Made by a program: the position numbers and the translations under genes
Part shown: positions 1 through 9,913 of the stretch, one piece after another
How positions within the stretch are numbered: position 1 is the first letter of the stretch
Layout: every line of letters begins with the position of its first letter
Assembly: GCA_963744915.1 (NCBI GenBank)
Contig: CAVUUY010000007.1
Span: 124,001 to 188,000 of the forward strand
DNA from: DATAFF01 sp963744915
GTDB taxonomy: Bacteria > Pseudomonadota > Alphaproteobacteria > Rhizobiales > Aestuariivirgaceae
DNA length: 64,000 bases
Reading direction: 5' to 3'
Notes under the pieces: model-generated
The model's database searches: none
The model's input: the letters and a program-made list of their open reading frames with translations, nothing else
Told to the model about the DNA's origin: nothing

Positions 1-1306
1 GCTTGTCGAGCCCCATCTCGTCGAGCAGGCGGTTGGCTGCCGCCGGATCGAAGTTGGCCCAGCCGTGGCGTAGTTCGCCTGGAACAGCGGGCTCTGCGGC
101 AGGATGGTGTCGGCGCTTTCCCGGCCGAGGCCGAAAAAGATCGCCATGTTGATCTCGTGCCGGTCGATCGCGAGCGACAGCGCGCGGCGGAAGCGCACGT
201 CGTGGAAGATCGTCCGCCACACCGGATCCTGGTAGTTGAGGTTCGGGCAACAGCGCGACCCGCGAGCCTTGCGTGCGCTCCCACAGCAGACACGTCGATC
301 GTCGTCGCGCTTCTCGGCTTCCTTGAGGAATGTGTAGTCCTCGAACTCGATATAGCGCGCCTGCAGGTCGCTTTCGCCGGCACCGGTCTTGGCCGGGATG
401 AGCTGAGGTCGAGCTGATGTTGAGCACGAACTGGTCGACATAGGGCAGCTGCTGGCCGGCGGTGTCGACGCGGTGGAAATAGGGATTGCGCACGAAGACG
501 AACTGCTCGGCCGGCGGCTCGGTGGTGTTGATCCACGGATCGAGCGTCGGCAGCTCGGGGTTCTCCGGCCGGTACTGGCGGCCGAGCCGGATATGCATCT
601 GCCGCCAGTTCTTGTACTTGCCCGTCTTGACCAGCTCTTCGAGCTTTTCCTTGGTCTGGATATTTCTTGTGGAACTGCTTCAGGTAATGCGCCGGCAGCA
701 GCGATCGCCAGCGGCAGCGGCGCGGCAAGCGCTGGCAGGAAGTTCGGATTGGGCGCCCTCGAAGTCGAATCGCACCGTGAGGTCGTCGATGACCTCGAAT
801 TTCGGCGGCTTGCCCTCCGACATCAACTCGGTCGGCAGGCCACCGGGATTGAGGTCCTCGTTCAGCATCACATTCTCGAAAGCGTAGCGGAAATCCTCCG
901 TCGTGAACGGCTGGCCGTCCGACCATTTGTGGCCCTTGCGCAAGCGGAAGCGTGAAGATGCGGCCATCCTCGATGGTGAACTTGTCCAGGATGTCGGGCA
1001 CCAGCTGGAGCTTCTCGTCGTAGCCGACGAGCCGCGCATAGCCGTTGATCGTCATGAACCGGATGTCCTTCTGGCTGCCGATCAGCGATGCGGATCCGTG
1101 CCGCCATGCTTGCCGATCTGCCGGCCCATTGCCGGCGAGATCGATCACCCGCGGATTGGTCGGCAGCCGCTCGGCGACCGGCGGCAGCTCGCCGCGCCTT
1201 CACCTTGTCGGCCAGCAAAGGGGACTCGACGATAGGCCGACGCGCGGCGGCCGCGAGCAGGCAACGGGAGAACGATCAGCACCGCGCGAAAGAGCGTCCG
1301 GGTCAT
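1..1306 (-). pseudogene. ABC transporter substrate-binding protein, family 5 (peptide type), frameshifted and cut by left edge
   Basis: N-terminal part of a periplasmic family 5 solute-binding protein (peptide or opine type). The start at 1306 (MTRTLFRAV) gives a signal-like hydrophobic segment. Further in, translation reads RKGHKWSDGQPFTTEDFRYA, typical of the KWSDG..TA(ED)D region of this family. Coding sense jumps between all three reverse frames several times, so no open frame spans it, and the 3' end lies outside the window. The ATG overlaps the stop of the upstream ATPase gene (ATGA), which suggests translational coupling in a transporter operon whose permease genes would lie further left. 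I cannot tell real gene decay from base-calling indels. The substrate is not predictable. Confidence 0.7.
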
Positions 1307-3217
1307 GGGCGAAGCTCCCGTGATGTCTGCGGTCTGCGGGCGAGCACGAAGTGGCCCGGCGCCGACATCCACTGTGCGGCAGCTCGTCCCGGTCGCCGCC
1401 ATTGCGGAATTGCGGGCCCCAGCTGCGGTCATCGGAGGCGCCGCCGAGATCAGCAGCTTGAAGTCGAGCGGCCGGTCGAGATCGGGATAGGGCACGGCGG
1501 CAAGCAGCGCCCGCGTATAGGGGTGGACCGGCGCCTTGAACAGCACTTCGCGCGGCGCGAGCTCGACGATGCGGCCCGCGGCACATCACGGCGATGCGGT
1601 CGGCCATGTAGTCGACCACCGCCAGATTGTGCGAGATGAACAGATAGGTGAGGCCGAGCTCGTTCTGCAGGTCCTTGAGCAGGTTGAGGATCTGCGCCTG
1701 CACCGATACGTCGAGCGCCGAGACCGGCTCGTCGCAGATCAGCAGGTCGGGATCGAGCGCCAGCGCCCGGGCGATGCCGATGCGCTGGCGCTGGCCGCCC
1801 GAAAAGCAGTGCGGATAGCGCGCCTGGAAGCGCGGATCGAGTCCGACCGCCCGCATCAGCTCGCCGACCAGCTTGCCGCCGCGATTTCGCGTTGCCGACG
1901 CCATGGATCTCGAGCGGCTCGCGCAGGATGTTCGACACGGTCATGCGCGGCGACGAGCGAGGAGAACGGATCCTGGAACACCATCTGGATGCGCGTGCCG
2001 CATCTTCTTGAGGCGGCTGCCCTCGAGCGTGAGAAGGTCGACCGGGCCGGCCTCGGTGTTGAACACGGCGCTGCCGGTATCGGCGGTCACGCGCCCGCAT
2101 CAGGAGCTTCGACACCGTCGTCTTGCCGCAGCCGCTTTCGCCGACCAGCCCCAGGCATTCGCCGCGCTGGATGTCGAAGCTGACATCGTCGACCGCCTCG
2201 ACGGTGGCGGTCCGCCCGCCGCCGAACCAGCCCGCCTTGCGGGTCGAGAAGGATTTCGACAGATTCGCGCACCGCAAGCAGCAGCCGAGCTGACGCTCTG
2301 CTTGGCATCGCGCTTGCGCGGTCCGAACAGCATGTTGGCGTCGACACGGAGATGTCGCGCAGCGACTCGAGCCGCTCGCCCGGCTTCATGTCGAAATGCG
2401 GCACCGCCGCCATCAGCGCCTTGAGATAGGGGTGCTGCGGGCGGCGGAAGATGTCCTGCACGGTGCCCGGCTTCCATGATCTCGCCATGGTAGATCACCA
2501 CCACCTCGTCGGCGACGTTGGCGACGACGCCGAGATCGTGGGTGATCAGCAGCATCGCCATCTCGAAGCGCTGCTGCAGGTCGCGCAGCAGCTTCAGGAT
2601 CTGCGCCTGGATGGTGACGTCGAGCGCCGTGGTCGGCTCGTCGGCGATCAGCAGCGCCGGCCGGCAGATCAGCGCCATGGCGATCATCGCGCGCTGGCGC
2701 AGGCCGCCGGACAGCTCGAAGGGATACATGTCGTAGGCGCTGCCCGGATGCGGGAAGCCGACCAGCCCCAGCATCTCCTCGGTCTTGCGCGCGCGCTTCC
2801 TGCCGCGCCACCGGCTGGTGCAGCTGCAGCGCCTCCTCGATCTGGTTGCCGATGGTGTGCAGCGGCGACAGCGACGTCATCGGCTCCTGGAAGATCATGG
2901 CGATGCGACCGCCGCGCAACGCCCGGTATCTCGCTGCTGTCGGAGTCGAGCGCGGCGAGATCGACGGTGCTCGGCGGCTTGTTCCGCGGATCGGTGAACA
3001 GGATGCGTCCGCCGGTGATCTGCCCGGCCCGCGGCAGGATGCCCATGATCGCCTGGCCGATGACCGATTTGCCGGAACCCGATTCGCCGACCAGCGCCGT
3101 CACCTTGCCGGGCAGGATACGCAGGCTCGACCGCCGCACCGCTTCGATCACGCCGCCATGCAGCGTGAAGCTGATCCGCAAATTCTCAACCCGCAGCAGG
3201 TCGATATTGGCCGTCAT
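1303..3217 (-). pseudogene. Dual-domain ABC transporter ATP-binding protein (peptide/nickel type), multiply frameshifted
   Basis: Two complete ABC ATPase domains lie head to tail with no obvious stop or start between them, as in YejF/GsiA-type fused ATPases. Domain 1 shows Walker A GESGSGKS, signature LSGGLRQR and Walker B LLIADEPTTALD. Domain 2 shows GESGCGKT, FSGGQRQR and LLICDEPVSALD. The oligopeptide-type tail motif HPYL/HPYT follows each domain. The start is taken at 3217 (MTANIDLLRV). At least nine frame changes are needed, near 2930, 2800, 2470, 2345, 2300, 2095, 1890, 1575 and 1440, yet residues between them remain well conserved and no independent nonsense codons are evident. That argues for recent damage or sequence error. 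It would energise peptide uptake with the substrate-binding protein that overlaps its 3' end. Confidence 0.75.
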
Positions 3218-3462
3218 TGACCGCTCTGACAATGAATTGAGCATTGGCCTCTCGCTGGGGCAAGAAAGGCACGCAGCCTCCCGCCCCCTTCCGCGCGCAT
3301 CTCAGCAGGTTGCAGGTTCTTGCTCAGCCGTCCCCGCCCGCAGCGGACCGGCCGGCCCGCCAACTCATACCGCAAGAGCCCCCTCACGGTAGAGTGAAAC
3401 CTGCCTGAACCCCTTGACAGGCGCAAGACAAGATTTCGGGCGCTTTTGTGCCTCCCAAGGAC

Positions 3463-4780
3463 CTAATTTGCCGCTCCTGGCCTTCTTCGGGCCAGCATTA
3501 CGACGTTCTCGGCATCGGTGAAAAGGGCTTCCTCGGCTTTTCGCGCGGCTGCCGGGCGCTCGCCCTTCTCGGCCACCGGCGCCCACACCGGCAACGGATG
3601 ATCGAGCCCGCGCAGCGTCTCCTCGCCCAGAAGCTCCCAACGCCCGCCCGCATAGTCCCGGAAATCCTGGCTCGCCACCACCGGCGTGCCATGGATCTTG
3701 GTCAGATCCTGCAACCGTGACGCGGTGTTGACGGCGCTGCCGAATGCCGAAAAGGTCAGCCGATCGGCCAGGCCGACATTGCCGAACATCACATTGCCGA
3801 TATGGAGCCCGAGCCCGAATTGCAGCGCCGGGCGACCGGTTTCGCCCCGCTCGGCATTGGTGGCTGCCATGCGGCGGATCGCCTCTTCCGACGCCCGCAG
3901 CACCTTGAGGCAGGCCTCCTGGGTTTCCCGCTTGTGGCGCTCGCAGGGAAAGATCGCCAGGAAACCGTCGCCGACAAAGCTCAGAATCTCGCCGCCGGCA
4001 TCGGCGAAGGCCCCCGCCACCGAGTCGAAATAGTCGTTGAGCGACGAAATGTAATCCTGCCGCCCGAGCTCCTCGGCAAGCCGGGTCGAGTTCGCGGAGA
4101 TCCCCGAACACCAGGGCGGCCCGGATGGTCTCGCCGTCGCCGCGCTTGACCTGGCCGAGCAGCACCCGCGACCCGGCGTCCTTGCCGACATAGGTCGACA
4201 GCACGCTCTTGGCGATGTCGCCGCGCAGCGCCGATTTGCAGGCCACCGCGAAGGTGCGCTGGATCTCGATCAGGGCATTGATCTCGGATTCGGCAAAACC
4301 GCCCGGCTGGTCGGTCGACCAGGAGCCGACCATGCCGCGCAGGCGCTCGGGATCGAAGCTGCTGGCATAGGCGATGTAATCGGTCATGGCCAATGCCCTG
4401 AGGTCGTCCATGATAGGAAATTCCGCCTCCCCGCCGGTGTCGAGCCGCCGCCGCAAATGTCCGAGGCCGTGGTGCATGAGGTGGTAATAGGGGCTCTTGA
4501 GGAACCGGTCCGAGCCATCGGTGGTGGCATCGTGCCGGTAACCCTCGACCGTCAAGCCCTTGCCGCGCCACCAGGTGTATCCGATGCTCCGATAGAGCGG
4601 GTGCAGCACGGAGAAGGAAACATGGGCGCGCGCGATCGGCACGCCGGCGGCGAGGAGCCGTTCGCACAGCCCGTTAACCACGTCCTTCAGGCTCGTTTCG
4701 GCCAGCGCCTGGTCCATAAGCCATTGCGTGGCCAGCCTGAGCAGGGTGCGCGAGGCGGCGCTGCGGGAACCGGTGTTCAT
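3463..4780 (-). pseudogene. Class III adenylate/guanylate cyclase with N-terminal regulatory region, single frameshift
   Basis: The C-terminal half is a class III nucleotide cyclase catalytic domain. It has metal-binding aspartates in VFGD and in FVGDGF, and the late motif SAFGSAVNTASRLQ carrying the Asn/Arg transition-state residues. It would make cAMP or cGMP. The first ~190 residues (from MNTGSRSAAS) form a soluble, probably sensory, region also seen ahead of alphaproteobacterial cyclases. Near 4095 one extra base (around CTCCGCGAACTC) breaks the frame inside the first metal motif. Removing it restores DLRNSTRLAEELG. Everything else is open, so either a sequence error or a fresh mutation is likely. 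It lies upstream of the damaged ABC genes on the same strand, 245 bases away. Confidence 0.8.
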
Positions 4781-4828
4781 GGCACCACATATAGGCGACG
4801 AACTTGCCGCCGCAACGACATGGCTCCG

Positions 4829-6013
4829 TCAGAGCCGGCGGGCGGTGGTCTGGCTTTCCAGGAACCGCTCCGCCATTTCCGGCATGGTCTCGGCCTCGAC
4901 ATTGGCGAAAGCCAGCCTGAGATAGTGCTCCTGATCGGGTCCGAACATGCTTCCCGGCAGGACCAGCATATGGTGATCGCCGGCGAGCCGCCTGGCCACG
5001 CTTTCGGCTCGCTCCCCGGCGAAAGGATGCCGGACATAGGCGAAATACGCCCCGGCGCTGGTCAGCTGGTAGTCGAGCTGCGGCATTTGGAAAGCCTCGA
5101 CCAGCGCTGCGAGCCGCGCCTGCATCTGCCGCGCCTTGTCGCGTTTCCACGCCGTGAGATGGCCGAGCCCGAACAGCGCCGCCTCCTGGGCGATCCGCGG
5201 CGCGCAGATCGCCATGCAGTCGATGAGCTTCTCGACCGCTTCGATGAGCGCCGGGCCGCCGATCACCGAGCCCACCCGGTAGCCGGTGATCGCGAAGGCC
5301 TTGGAGAAGCTGTAGAGCTGAACGACGGTTTCCCGCCAGTCGGGATCGCCGAACAGCCCATGCGCCGGCTCGGTCGGTACCGGCCGGAAATCCTTGTAGG
5401 TCTCGTCGAGGACAAGCGCGAGCCCGTGGGCCCGGGCGAGCTCGTAGAAATGGCGGATATGCTCGCCCCCATAGACCGATCCGGTCGGATTGTTGGGGGT
5501 TACCAGCACGATCGCGCGGGTATGCTCGTCGATCAGCGCCGCCGCCGCCTCGGGGTCGGGCCAACCGGTTGCCGGGGCGAGCGGCAGCGGCCGGATGCCG
5601 ATCCGCTGCAGGTCGAGCCACATCTGGTGGTTGAAATACCACGGCACCGGCAGCAACACATTGTCGCCGGGGCCGGCCAGCGCCGACATCACGGCGCAGA
5701 ACGCCTGATTGCAACCGGCGGTGATCGCCACATCCTCGGCGTCGATATTGCCGCGGTAGTCCTGCGCCATGTCCTCGGCCAGCGCCCGGCGCAGCTCGGG
5801 AAGGCCTCGAACCGGGGTGTAGAAGCCCGTATCGTTCCGCATCGCTGCCTCGGCGATCGCCTGCATCATGCTTTCGGCCGGCGGGTAGCTCGGCACCGCC
5901 TGGCACAGATTGATGAAGCGCCGCTGCGACGGCGCGCTCGGAATCCACGCCTGCGCCTCGGCAATCGGTGCCGGCCGAACCGCAACGACGGCGCGGTTGA
6001 TGATGAAGGCCAT
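4829..6013 (-). CDS. PLP-dependent aminotransferase, class I/II
   Basis: Fold-type I aminotransferase of ~394 residues. Visible signatures are NNPTG near residue 174, DETYKDF near 203, the PLP-lysine in SFSKAF near 238 and the phosphate-binding GYR just after it. The substrate class (aspartate, aromatic or other) cannot be read from sequence. The start at 6013 (MAFIINRAV) is preferred; an upstream ATG at 6040 would add nine residues that look non-homologous. It is divergent from the quinone oxidoreductase gene, with about 90 bases between starts, so the two may share a regulatory interval. It is upstream of, and in the same direction as, the cyclase. Confidence 0.88.
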   Translation of the reverse strand: MAFIINRAVVAVRPAPIAEAQAWIPSAPSQRRFINLCQAVPSYPPAESMMQAIAEAAMRNDTGFYTPVRGLPELRRALAEDMAQDYRGNIDAEDVAITAGCNQAFCAVMSALAGPGDNVLLPVPWYFNHQMWLDLQRIGIRPLPLAPATGWPDPEAAAALIDEHTRAIVLVTPNNPTGSVYGGEHIRHFYELARAHGLALVLDETYKDFRPVPTEPAHGLFGDPDWRETVVQLYSFSKAFAITGYRVGSVIGGPALIEAVEKLIDCMAICAPRIAQEAALFGLGHLTAWKRDKARQMQARLAALVEAFQMPQLDYQLTSAGAYFAYVRHPFAGERAESVARRLAGDHHMLVLPGSMFGPDQEHYLRLAFANVEAETMPEMAERFLESQTTARRL

Positions 6014-6104
6014 TGCCTGAAAGTCCTTGCTTTTTGGCAACCGGCTTGCTGCCCGTCACCTGTCACTCTAGAAATCTCGACATCCAATGGCAAAGGCATG
6101 AGCA

Positions 6105-7085
6105 ATGGCAAAGGTCAAGGCAATCCGCTTTTCCAATACCGGCGGTCCCGACGTCCTCCATCTCGATGAGGTCGATCTGCCGCCGCCGGGCAAGGGCGAG
6201 ATCACCATCAAGCACGGGGCGATCGGCCTGAACTTCATCGACACCTATCACCGCTCCGGGCTCTATCCCGTGCCGCTGCCATCCGGCATCGGGCTCGAGG
6301 CGGCAGGCGTCGTCGAGGCGGTCGGCGAGGGCGTGACCGGCCTCAAGCCGGGCGACCGCGTCGCCTATGGCACCGGCACCGTCGGCGCCTATTCCGAAAA
6401 GCGCAATTATCCGGCCAACCGCGTCATCAAGCTGCCCGACCGCATTGCCGACGAGACCGCCGCCGCCATGATGCTGAAAGGCATGACCGCGCGTTATCTT
6501 TTGCGCGCCACCTATAAGGTGCAGCCAGGCGACACCATCCTGTTTCACGCCGCTGCCGGTGGTGTCGGCCTCATTGCCACGCAATGGGCCAAGGCGCTCG
6601 GGGCAACGGTCATCGGCACCGTTGGATCGCCGCAAAAGGCCGAGGTCGCCCGCGCCCATGGCTGCGACCATGTCATCAACTATCGCGAGGAGGACGTGGC
6701 CAAGCGGGTCAGGGAGCTGACCGGCGGGGTCGGCGTGCCGGTCGTCTATGACGGGGTGGGGGCGGCGACGGTGGACGCGTCGCTCGACAGCCTCAGGATC
6801 CGCGGGCTTCTGGTCATCTTCGGCAATGCCTCCGGCCCGGTCCGCAATTTCGACCTCGGCCAGCTTGCGGCCAAGGGCGCGCTCTATGTGACGCGGCCGA
6901 CGCTTTTCACCTATGTCGGCACCGACGCGGAGCTCAAGGAAACCGCCGAGGACCTCGTTCATGTGGTCGAAAGCGGCAAGGTCAAGATCGAGGTGAACCA
7001 GCGCTATCGCCTCGCCGATGCCGCAAAGGCGCACCGCGAGCTCGAATCGCGCGGCACCACCGGCTCGACCATCCTGATCCCGTGA
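6105..7085 (+). CDS. qor: NADPH:quinone oxidoreductase, zinc-independent MDR family
   Basis: Medium-chain dehydrogenase/reductase of the QOR type, 326 residues. The N-terminal GroES-like domain contains GLNFIDTYHRSGLY, diagnostic of quinone oxidoreductase. The Rossmann domain begins with HAAAGGVGLIATQ near residues 148-160, the NADPH-binding glycine motif. No zinc-binding cysteine cluster is present, as expected for this subfamily. It would reduce quinones or alpha,beta-unsaturated carbonyls with NADPH in the cytosol. It is a single gene, with divergent neighbour upstream and convergent serine protease downstream (20 bases between stops). Confidence 0.93.
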   Translation: MAKVKAIRFSNTGGPDVLHLDEVDLPPPGKGEITIKHGAIGLNFIDTYHRSGLYPVPLPSGIGLEAAGVVEAVGEGVTGLKPGDRVAYGTGTVGAYSEKRNYPANRVIKLPDRIADETAAAMMLKGMTARYLLRATYKVQPGDTILFHAAAGGVGLIATQWAKALGATVIGTVGSPQKAEVARAHGCDHVINYREEDVAKRVRELTGGVGVPVVYDGVGAATVDASLDSLRIRGLLVIFGNASGPVRNFDLGQLAAKGALYVTRPTLFTYVGTDAELKETAEDLVHVVESGKVKIEVNQRYRLADAAKAHRELESRGTTGSTILIP

Positions 7086-7105
7086 TATCGCCCGCGCTTG
7101 CGGGC

Positions 7106-7921
7106 TCACGCCCCGCAGCGTGATGCCGCCTGCGACCGCAGCGCCTGCCAGCGCGCCGAGCAGGCGGTGTTTTGGCAGACGAAGCCGGCGAGCGCCGCCG
7201 TCGGGATGGCATGGGCAAGGTTGAGCGGCCGGCCATTGCCGTCGGAGAGCGTGCTCACCACCATCCCGGTAAGCTCGCCGGAGCTGTTGAACACCGGGCC
7301 GCCCGACTCGCCCTTCTTGGTGCTCATTTTCAGCACCATGGCATCGGGATAGCCAAAGCCATTGTAGTTGACCGCCCGGCCGAAGGTCATCGATTCGACC
7401 TCGCCGATCCGCGCGATGTCGCCCTGGGCATGCGGCTTGCCGAGCGAGAAGATCGGCTCGCCCTTGTGCATGCAGGTATTGCTGGCCGGGGTGACCGGGG
7501 TTCCAATGAAGCCGCTGAGCTTGATCAGCGCCATGTCGTTGTCGGGGCGAACCAAGATCACGCGGCCGTTATAGATGCGCCCGTCGGCACCCCGCGCTTC
7601 GACATCGGCGCCCTGGTGCAGCGCCACATGCGCGGCGGTCACCACATGGCCGGCGCTGTCGATAACGAACCCGCTGCCCGAGGTCAGGGCGTCGGGCAGG
7701 GTGTCCATCGCCTTGCCGCCCGGCGGCTTGCCCTCATGGACGATCACGGTGACGTAGGACGGGCCGGTCTGCGACACGAGACCCTTCATGTTCGGCGACA
7801 GCACGGCACCCGCCGGCGCGACGTCGGCTTCGACCGCGATCTCGCGCGGATCGGCGAGCTGGGCCGTGGCGGCACAGCCGGCCAGAGCCAGTGCTGCCAA
7901 CACGGGCAGGATTTGTCTCAT
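7106..7921 (-). CDS. Lipoprotein trypsin-like serine protease
   Basis: 271 residues. The N-terminal signal peptide ends in the lipobox LAGC (Cys16), so the protein should be lipid-anchored in the envelope. The trypsin/DegP-type triad is intact: His98 in TAAHV, Asp129 in DNDMAL, and Ser206 in KGESGGP. No PDZ domain follows, unlike DegP/HtrA. A role in periplasmic proteolysis is likely, but the target is unknown. The gene points left, away from the sulfotransferase, and is convergent with qor. A 454-base gap lies upstream. Confidence 0.85.
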   Translation of the reverse strand: MRQILPVLAALALAGCAATAQLADPREIAVEADVAPAGAVLSPNMKGLVSQTGPSYVTVIVHEGKPPGGKAMDTLPDALTSGSGFVIDSAGHVVTAAHVALHQGADVEARGADGRIYNGRVILVRPDNDMALIKLSGFIGTPVTPASNTCMHKGEPIFSLGKPHAQGDIARIGEVESMTFGRAVNYNGFGYPDAMVLKMSTKKGESGGPVFNSSGELTGMVVSTLSDGNGRPLNLAHAIPTAALAGFVCQNTACSARWQALRSQAASRCGA

Positions 7922-8375
7922 GCGCTATCCCCCGGCACGTGCTGCATGATCTGAGGATGGTCCCGATTTGTCACCCGGCATTCTGCCCGAGCGTCCGCCA
8001 TGACAATGTTTCGCCCGAAAATCTGCTCGCAAGTTGACGGGTCGGCGCTCCTGCACCCGCCTTTGCCGAATTCTGCCGGAGCGGCGACAGCCAATTGGCG
8101 AATATCGGCCGAATTCAACATGTTGGAGCTTGAAAAGCCATCCGATTTCATGGCCGCGCCTGCCGCCACGCTGCCAGCCGGCGCCGCGCTTCGCGCCGAT
8201 TGTGGCCAAAAATCGACAGTATCCTTGCTATAGGCTGCCATTGTCTCCTGCGCGACTGCAGTGACCAGGGTCCATGCGAATTCATTTAGTCGTTGCTTCG
8301 CGACGATTTCGCAAGTGCGCAGATGCGCTGGTGTGTCGGATCGGCGGGCAGGTGTGGCAGCGCTGCACCAAAGCG
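7922..8375. other. Intergenic region, 454 bases
   Basis: Lies between the start of the serine protease gene and the stop of the upstream sulfotransferase gene, both on the minus strand. It should contain the protease promoter. Short open frames exist on both strands, but none has a recognisable domain, a convincing ribosome-binding site or coding-like composition. No clear hairpin or repeat was found. Confidence 0.5.
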
Positions 8376-9854
8376 TCAGCCAGCCTGTCCTTCATAGGCT
8401 GCAATCACTGCCCCAAGCTGGCGTTCGAGCCCGGCGAGATGCCGGGCATAGCGCCGCCACCGGCCGACCGAGGAGCGGTAGATCGGCTGGCGGACCTGGC
8501 CCCGGCTCGCCGTCCGAATCGAACCTAGCGTCAAGTCCGGCCTCAGGCAGGCGGCGTCGAACGGCAGATCGCAAAAGGCCAGCAGCCGGCGGACCGCCGG
8601 CTCGGGATCGGCGACCAGCTCCTCATATCGGATCGCGAGAATCTCGCCGGGCAGGCGCCGCTGCGCCTCCATCGTGGCGGCCTCATGCAGGCGATAGCGC
8701 TCGGCCAGCGTGTCGAAGCCATAGGTGTAGGTCAGCGCATGTTCGGCAAAGAGCTCGCTATAGGCCGACCAGCACAGGTCCATCGGATGCCGGCGGCAGT
8801 GGATGAGCCGCGCCTTGGGAAACAGGCGCCGGATCGCCGCCAGATGGAGCCAGGACGACAGCGACTTGTCGACCACCCGGGCGGCCTGTCGCAACTGTGG
8901 CGGATAGGCGGCGAGATAGGCCGCGGCGGCGCGGCCGGCACCAGCGCCATCGCCCGCGCCGATGCTGCCGATCAGCCGCGGCATCAGCTCGAGCTCGCCG
9001 ACGCTGGCCGCCATCGGGTGGCTGGCGATCATCTGCGCGACCAGCGTCGTGCCCGATCGCGGCATGCCGAACACGAACACCGGCTGTGCGCTGGCCTGCG
9101 GCCCCGCTGCCGGCGGCGGCGCTGTCGCCGGACCGTCCGGCCAGGGCAGGGGCGAGGGCCTCACCACCTTTCCCGCCACCATCTGCGCCATGATCCGGTT
9201 GCCGGCCGCGAATGCCGCAAATGCCCCATCGACGTCGCCGGCGCGGTCCTTGAGCCGGCCGAGCGCGAAGTTGAGCGGCGCGGCGTGGAGCTGCTTCGGG
9301 CGCGCGGCCGTTGCCTGCAGCGCCTCCTCGACCGTTTCGATCCGGCACCGCTCGGGGAAATGCGTCGCGAGCGACAGGTGGGTGTAGCCGTCATGCGGGT
9401 CGGCCTCGAGCGCCGCCTGGAGAAATCGCTCGGCCCGTTCGCGATCGCCGCGCGACAGCGCGCTCGTCGACATCAGGACGCAGATCGGCGCCTTCACCGG
9501 CGATCGGCTCAGCGCCTGCCGGTAGACGGCAAGCGCCTCCTCGTGCTGACCGGTCGCATCGAGCGTCCTGGCGAGCTCTGCCTGCTCGATCACGCCGCCC
9601 TTCATGGCGGCCACCGCCTTGACATGCGCCAGCGCCTCGTGCGGACGGCGAAGCCGGTTCAGAATGTCGGCCGCCCCGCGCCGCACCGCTTCTTCCTGCG
9701 GCGCCAGCTTCAGGCACGCCGTGATCTCCTCCAGCGCATCGAGCAGCCGGCCCCGACTGACCAGCGAGGCGGCCCGGGACAGGCGCATCCGCAGGGTCTG
9801 GTCGATGGTGCCTTGCCTCGGCTGGTCCTTCACTGCGCTCTCTCCCACCCGCAA
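8376..9854 (-). CDS. TPR-containing sulfotransferase
   Basis: 492 residues. The first ~220 residues are helical repeats of tetratricopeptide type. The C-terminal half is a PAPS-dependent sulfotransferase domain with the 5'-phosphosulfate loop GMPRSGTT at about 263-270 and a 3'-phosphate-binding region around HCRRHPMDLCWSAY. It would move a sulfuryl group from PAPS to a polysaccharide, lipid or protein; the acceptor is unknown. A second TPR-sulfotransferase lies 2.4 kb away, sharing the motif and layout but longer. A porin gene lies just upstream on the same strand with a terminator hairpin between them, so it is probably transcribed separately. Confidence 0.85.
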   Translation of the reverse strand: MRVGESAVKDQPRQGTIDQTLRMRLSRAASLVSRGRLLDALEEITACLKLAPQEEAVRRGAADILNRLRRPHEALAHVKAVAAMKGGVIEQAELARTLDATGQHEEALAVYRQALSRSPVKAPICVLMSTSALSRGDRERAERFLQAALEADPHDGYTHLSLATHFPERCRIETVEEALQATAARPKQLHAAPLNFALGRLKDRAGDVDGAFAAFAAGNRIMAQMVAGKVVRPSPLPWPDGPATAPPPAAGPQASAQPVFVFGMPRSGTTLVAQMIASHPMAASVGELELMPRLIGSIGAGDGAGAGRAAAAYLAAYPPQLRQAARVVDKSLSSWLHLAAIRRLFPKARLIHCRRHPMDLCWSAYSELFAEHALTYTYGFDTLAERYRLHEAATMEAQRRLPGEILAIRYEELVADPEPAVRRLLAFCDLPFDAACLRPDLTLGSIRTASRGQVRQPIYRSSVGRWRRYARHLAGLERQLGAVIAAYEGQAG

Positions 9855-9857
9855 CAG

Positions 9858-9885
9858 ATCGGCCCGCGGTTTCCCGCGAGCCGAT
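9858..9885 (-). terminator. Hairpin terminator after porin gene 1
   Basis: Arms ATCGGCCCGCGG and CCGCGAGCCGAT around a TTTC loop, 12 pairs with one mismatch, 28 bases downstream of the porin stop. The T-tract on the minus strand is weak. The same hairpin design (GC-rich stem, TTTC loop) follows the second porin gene, which supports its being a real terminator. Confidence 0.6.
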
Positions 9886-9913
9886 GACCGCTGTCAAGTG
9901 GCAGCCCGTCGCT

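Noticed and set aside
4457..6169. 570-codon plus-strand open frame opposite the aminotransferase
   Set aside because: Antisense of a gene with a full PLP signature; no family features.
7922..8375. Short open frames of 60-107 codons in the gap
   Set aside because: No conserved domain, overlapping on both strands and no convincing ribosome-binding site.
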